DNA of 10,081 bases from Actinomycetes bacterium (lineage in GTDB: Bacteria > Actinomycetota > Acidimicrobiia > Acidimicrobiales > CADCSY01): the NCBI GenBank assembly GCA_025464025.1, contig JAODBP010000104.1, positions 1-10,081 on the forward strand. Direction: 5' to 3'. The notes under the pieces were generated by a model that was not told the DNA's origin, did no database searches, and was given only the letters and a program-made list of their open reading frames with translations. The position numbers were made by a program, and so were the translations under genes. Below are positions 7,347 to 10,081 of this stretch, piece by piece (position 1 is the first letter of the stretch; each line of letters starts with the position of its first letter).

Positions 7347-7841
7347 TCAGGGCACGGCGTCCTCGGCGAGGAGGGCGCGGAGGCGGGCCCGGGCCTTGGA
7401 AGCGCGCGCCCGCAGGGTCTGCTCGGTCCCGCCCAGGAGGTCGGCGACGGCCGCGTACGGCATGCCCTCCACCGCCGTCAGGTAGAGCAGGGCCCGATCG
7501 GCCGGGACCAGCAGCTCGAGCACGCCGAGGTCGGATGGGTAGGCCGGCTCGCAGCGATCGGACGTCGCCAGCCGGGGCAGGCGGTCGCGCCAGCGGGCCC
7601 ACCGGCGACGGTGGCTGTGCTCGAGGTTGACGATCGTCCGGCGCAGGTAGGCGCCCGGGTTGTCGAGGGCGTCGAGGGAGCCGCCCCGCAGGACGTTGGT
7701 CAGGGCCTCCTGCACGAGGTCGTCCGGGTCGATGTCGGCCGACGCCACCATGGCGGCGAACCGCCGGAGGTCGGGGTACAACGCGGCAACCACCTCGTCG
7801 TCGGTCGCGCGGAGGGCGACCGGCAGCAGCGCCGAGCTCAT
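7347..7841 (-). CDS. ECF-type RNA polymerase sigma factor (sigma B of the pair)
   Basis: A 164-residue group 4 sigma factor that would direct RNA polymerase to a small regulon. Sigma region 2 spans about residues 18-85 and contains YPDLRRFAA, DPDDLVQEAL (40-46 core) and AYLRRTIVNL (64-73). Region 4 spans about 108-157 and contains LTAVEGMPYAAVADLLG and a DNA-recognition helix ending SKARARLRALL. No extra C-terminal domain is present. The ATG at 7841 is 5 bases after the LCP stop, and the purine run AAGGGG lies almost against it, so translation is probably coupled to the LCP gene. It is clearly paralogous to the sigma factor at 9016-9483 (21 of 33 identical positions across the YP-LRRFAA to LR-G stretch). 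It precedes the surface-protein gene by 31 bases and is a candidate activator of it, or of the operon. Confidence 0.9.
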   Translation of the reverse strand: MSSALLPVALRATDDEVVAALYPDLRRFAAMVASADIDPDDLVQEALTNVLRGGSLDALDNPGAYLRRTIVNLEHSHRRRWARWRDRLPRLATSDRCEPAYPSDLGVLELLVPADRALLYLTAVEGMPYAAVADLLGGTEQTLRARASKARARLRALLAEDAVP

Positions 7842-7846
7842 GCCCC

Positions 7847-9016
7847 TTACTTGTCGCAGGACGGCAGAAGCGTTACACCGGCCGCGGCCACGGAGGGGTT
7901 CGAGAACCGGGACATGACCGTCGATGGCGTCGATGTCGTCGGCGACGCCGTGCCGTCGAGCAGGGCGCCGGCGGCGAGCAGGTCAGCCGGGTCGGCCACC
8001 AGCACGGCCGCATCGCCGATGCGGGTGTTGCGCACCGGCAACCGGACGCTCGTCATGTCTCCCCCACCGATGCCGCCGAGGTCGCGCCCGAGGCCGAGCA
8101 GGTCGTCGGTGGAGAGCCCGGCGTCGATCGTCAGGTGGTCGGCGGCGGCATCGAGCAGGTGCAGGAGGGTGACCGGGTTGCGGGCCTCGGCGGCGTGCGC
8201 CAGGGCGGCGACCAGGAAGACCTGCTGACGCTCGATCCGGCTGAGGTCGCCCGTCGGGTCGGTCCGCCACTCGCCGTCGACCTGGTACTGGACGTGGCGG
8301 CTCCGCACCAGGGCCAGACCTTCGTCGCCGTCGAGCGTCTGGCACCCGGCCGTGCGGACGTCCAGGCCGGAGACCCGGTCGCGCACCGGGGTGGTGAACC
8401 GGACCTGCACGCCGCCCACGGCATCGACGACGCGGCGGAAGCCGTCGAAGTCGAACTGCACGTAGTGGTCGAGGCGGATGCCGAGGACGTCCTGCACGGT
8501 GCGCACCAGGGCGTCGGGGCCGCCGGCCAGCGCCGTGTTGATCCGCTGGTTCGCACCACCGTCGACGGGGACCCAGAGGTCGCGCGGGACCGACAGCACG
8601 ACGGCCTTCCCGGCCGCGGCATCGAGCCGGACGACCATGATGGCGTCGGCCCGGGCTCCACCGACATCGTCGGCCGACCCGAAGGTGGGTTCGTCGCCAC
8701 CGGCCAGCGACGCCCGCGAGTCGGAGCCGACCACCAGGACGTTCATCGGTTCCGACGGCGTGGCCGCGCCGGCCAGCTCGGTGGCCAGGTCGACCCGGTC
8801 GATGTCGTCGAGCTTCGCCCGTCCGTACAGCACCCCGCCCCCGACGAGGGCGGCGGCCAGCACGGCCGCCGCCGTGGTCAGGCCGATCACGACCCGGATC
8901 GTGCGGCGGCCGCGCGGCCCGACCTCGGCCTCGGCCCGACGCAGCACCTCCTCGCCGCCGGCCGGGTTGCCCCTCGCCGATGCCGCCTCGAGCGCGTCCC
9001 GCAGCTCGTCCACCAT
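7847..9016 (-). CDS. LCP (LytR-CpsA-Psr) family cell-wall glycopolymer transferase
   Basis: LCP proteins move lipid-linked polymers such as teichoic acids, arabinogalactan or capsule onto peptidoglycan outside the membrane. In this 389-residue protein, residues 1-38 form a short charged cytosolic tail, 42-64 one membrane helix, and 91 to about 300 the extracellular LCP domain. Visible family residues are GSDSR (97-101), RADAIM (122-127), LSVPRDLWV (141-149, Arg 145 and Asp 146), NQRINTAL (156-163) and VRSRH (237-241). Only two cysteines occur, Cys 225 and Cys 387 near the C-terminus, which could form a disulfide. No C-terminal LytR_C domain is visible; the last 40 residues are low-complexity Thr/Ser/Pro-rich. 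The ATG at 9016 shares its A with the TGA of the upstream sigma gene, and GAGGAGG at 9021-9027 is the ribosome-binding site (GTG 9013 is an alternative). Lying between two sigma-factor genes, the tail might act like an anti-sigma anchor; that is inference. Confidence 0.92.
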   Translation of the reverse strand: MVDELRDALEAASARGNPAGGEEVLRRAEAEVGPRGRRTIRVVIGLTTAAAVLAAALVGGGVLYGRAKLDDIDRVDLATELAGAATPSEPMNVLVVGSDSRASLAGGDEPTFGSADDVGGARADAIMVVRLDAAAGKAVVLSVPRDLWVPVDGGANQRINTALAGGPDALVRTVQDVLGIRLDHYVQFDFDGFRRVVDAVGGVQVRFTTPVRDRVSGLDVRTAGCQTLDGDEGLALVRSRHVQYQVDGEWRTDPTGDLSRIERQQVFLVAALAHAAEARNPVTLLHLLDAAADHLTIDAGLSTDDLLGLGRDLGGIGGGDMTSVRLPVRNTRIGDAAVLVADPADLLAAGALLDGTASPTTSTPSTVMSRFSNPSVAAAGVTLLPSCDK

Positions 9017-9483
9017 CACGCCTCCTCGACCAGCGCCAGCCGCAGCCGGCGACGCCCACGGGACGCCCTCGCCCGCGACGACTCCTCCGAGCACCCGAGC
9101 AGGCGCCCGATCTCGGCATGGGTCCAGCCCTCGACCTCGGCCAACCACAACACGGCCCGCACGTCGGGCGGGAGCCGGAGGAGGTCGGCCACGTCGACGA
9201 ACGACGTGCTCACGACCTCGGTCACCACCAGGTCGCGGTGGTGGGCCTTCTCCCGGCGCAGCCATCGCCGCCGCTCGTTCGAGCTCAGGTTGAGCACCGT
9301 CCGCCGCAGGTAGGCCTCGAGGTCGTCGATCCCGTCGGCGCCCCGGCGCAGGAGGGCCACGAAGGCGTCCTGCACCAGGTCGTCGGGCTCGACGTCGGCC
9401 GGCCCGACCACGGCGGCGAAGCGCCGCAGGGCCGGGTACGCGGCCACCAGGCCGGCTCGAAGTTCGTCGTCCACGTCACCCAT
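9016..9483 (-). CDS. ECF-type RNA polymerase sigma factor (sigma A of the pair)
   Basis: A 155-residue group 4 sigma factor and the first gene of the leftward envelope operon. Region 2 (about residues 10-75) contains YPALRRFAAVV, EPDDLVQDAF (32-41) and AYLRRTVLNL. Region 4 (about 105-152) contains LAEVEGWTHAEIGRLLG and SRARASRGRRRLRLAL. The region between, about residues 80-104, differs most from its paralogue at 7347-7841. The start is uncertain: ATG at 9483 (MGDVDDEL) matches where the paralogue becomes similar, while ATG at 9498 would add five residues; neither has a good Shine-Dalgarno. The open frame extends much further upstream, but that part overlaps the divergent gene and is not protein-like. 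The stop overlaps the LCP start by one base, a typical arrangement of a sigma factor with a membrane partner. No zinc-binding anti-sigma factor gene is present in the window. Confidence 0.88.
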   Translation of the reverse strand: MGDVDDELRAGLVAAYPALRRFAAVVGPADVEPDDLVQDAFVALLRRGADGIDDLEAYLRRTVLNLSSNERRRWLRREKAHHRDLVVTEVVSTSFVDVADLLRLPPDVRAVLWLAEVEGWTHAEIGRLLGCSEESSRARASRGRRRLRLALVEEA

Positions 9484-9510
9484 GTCCCGCTGACCCATGC
9501 ACTGAGAAGG

Positions 9511-9532
9511 ACACCGCGGGGCCGCGATGTGT
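9511..9532. promoter_or_regulatory. Inverted repeat between divergent sigma-factor and ligase-like genes
   Basis: ACAC-CGCGG (9511-9519) faces CCGCG-AT-GTGT (9522-9532), a 9-base dyad with a two-base bulge and a two-base centre. It lies in the 79-base divergent spacer, upstream of both genes, where an operator or the sigma-factor-dependent promoter of the leftward operon would be expected. In such GC-rich DNA a short dyad can arise by chance. Confidence 0.3.
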
Positions 9533-9549
9533 GACCGAGCTTTGCCTTC

Positions 9550-9555
9550 TAGGGT
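9550..9555 (+). promoter_or_regulatory. Candidate -10 element of the ligase-like gene (leaderless transcript)
   Basis: TAGGGT fits the actinobacterial TAnnnT -10 consensus and is followed by 7 bases and then the GTG at 9563, so transcription would begin at the start codon. The start codon has no Shine-Dalgarno, which agrees with leaderless translation. No strong -35 is seen. Confidence 0.5.
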
Positions 9556-9562
9556 CCGCGCC

Positions 9563-10081
9563 GTGCGCCGCGCCCTGGCCGCCGTCCCCGTCGTGGCCGT
9601 CCTGGCCATCGACCCTGGCGGCCTCGCTCCGTTCGGACCGGCCAAGTGGCTGGCCCTCACCACGCTGCTGCTCGTCGTCGCCGCCTGGGTGGCGCTCGAC
9701 CGCCCGCTCCGCATCGCCCCCCGCCCGACGCTGGCCTGGGGCGCCTTCCTCGCCGTGGTCGTGGTCGCCGCCCTCACCGGCCTCGATCCGGTGTACGCCT
9801 GGCTCGGCACGCCGGAGCGACACCTCGGCGCCGTGGCCTGGCTGCTGTGCGCCGTCGCCTTCGTGGTCGCCCAGTCGACCGACGAGGCCGAAGGGCGGAC
9901 CGTCGCCGCGGGCGCCGCCATCGCCGCCGGCGCCCTGGGGGCGTGGGCCACCGCCGAGGCGCTGGGCTGGCACCCGCTCCACCTCGTGGGGGCCGGCACC
10001 CGCCCGGTCGGGACGCTGGGCTCGTCGGCCTACCTCGGGGCGGCCACCGCCCTCCTCGCTCCGGTCGCGGCCGGCATGGCG
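9563..10081 (+). CDS. O-antigen ligase/polymerase-like membrane protein, N-terminal part
   Basis: An open frame of 173 codons that runs off the right edge. It is nearly all hydrophobic, with about six membrane segments (roughly residues 3-18, 28-46, 54-70, 87-105, 113-128 and 150-173). The loop DPVYAWLGTPERHLGAV (about 74-90) and the motif RPVGTLGSSAYLGAA (about 148-162) resemble the W-x-G-x-x-x-R-x-x-G and R-x-x-G-T-x-G-N-x-N-x-x-A patterns of O-antigen ligase (WaaL/Wzy_C-type) proteins, which join or polymerise lipid-linked sugars outside the membrane. The second motif has Ser-Ser where Asn is more usual. The start is the GTG at 9563, placed by the adjacent -10-like TAGGGT. The family-defining large periplasmic loop and the C-terminus, possibly with TPR repeats, are outside the window, so the assignment is moderate. 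It diverges from the sigma-LCP operon. Confidence 0.62.
   Translation, partial: MRRALAAVPVVAVLAIDPGGLAPFGPAKWLALTTLLLVVAAWVALDRPLRIAPRPTLAWGAFLAVVVVAALTGLDPVYAWLGTPERHLGAVAWLLCAVAFVVAQSTDEAEGRTVAAGAAIAAGALGAWATAEALGWHPLHLVGAGTRPVGTLGSSAYLGAATALLAPVAAGMA

Noticed and set aside
4910..7630. 906-codon plus-strand open frame opposite the surface protein
   Set aside because: The translation is Gly/Arg/Asp/His-rich with no folding signature, a frame shadow caused by extreme GC bias; the minus-strand frame has a signal peptide and recognisable repeats.
6702..8228. 508-codon plus-strand open frame across three minus-strand genes
   Set aside because: It crosses gene boundaries of the sigma and LCP genes, is low-complexity, and both sigma and LCP families are clear on the other strand.
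9017..9265. Longer N-terminus for the LCP protein
   Set aside because: The extension is Gly/Arg/Pro-rich, overlaps the sigma gene in another frame, and the ATG at 9016 has a GAGGAGG ribosome-binding site and the stop-start overlap.
9484..9999. Longer N-terminus for the first sigma factor
   Set aside because: The extra residues are low-complexity Ala/Arg/Ser/Thr and antisense to the ligase-like gene; the ECF fold begins near 9483.
1..10081. CRISPR arrays, tRNA or rRNA genes, insertion sequences, toxin-antitoxin or defence genes
   Set aside because: No regularly spaced identical repeats, no tRNA-like cloverleaf or rRNA signature, no transposase motifs and no terminal inverted repeats were seen on reading both strands.

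Overview
The window is very GC-rich, with strong third-position G/C bias, GTG start codons and probable leaderless promoters. It carries a thiamine-thiazole operon behind a TPP riboswitch, wall-surface proteins, an LCP transferase and paired ECF sigma factors. This points to an actinobacterium. Acidimicrobiia (Iamia/Ilumatobacter-like) is my best guess, but that is inference from gene content and not proven by the sequence. The window is almost fully coding and holds no gene-free stretch above 300 bases.

Positions 1-2705, minus strand: a probable three-gene transcription unit runs leftward. It comprises a 30-residue single-helix microprotein (2601-2693), an acyltransferase-3 family membrane protein (1440-2582) and dihydrolipoyl dehydrogenase LpdA (20-1420). 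A purine-rich ribosome-binding site at 6-13 suggests that another gene follows off the left edge. Positions 2700-4734, plus strand: a divergent promoter whose -10 overlaps that of the microprotein gene leads directly into a TPP riboswitch (2716-2803), then thiG and thiH, which overlap by ATGA. The thiG Shine-Dalgarno lies inside the riboswitch aptamer, so TPP binding probably hides it directly. ThiG and ThiH together make the thiazole phosphate moiety of thiamine; thiS, thiF and thiE are not in the window.

Positions 4736-9483, minus strand: a tightly packed four-gene operon, read right to left, encodes ECF sigma factor A, an LCP (LytR-CpsA-Psr) wall glycopolymer transferase, a second and closely related ECF sigma factor B, and an 859-residue secreted protein. 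That last protein joins seven Delta-60-type repeats, a Ser/Thr-rich beta domain and three C-terminal cell-wall-binding repeats of the CWB2 type. My reading is a self-contained envelope module: two paralogous sigma factors, a membrane LCP protein whose short cytosolic tail could sense or hold a sigma factor, and a surface protein that may bind the kind of polymer LCP proteins attach. This is the most interesting part of the window. Positions 9563-10081, plus strand: a divergent, truncated polytopic membrane protein resembling O-antigen ligases/polymerases begins with a GTG that is probably leaderless. It adds to the surface-polymer theme.
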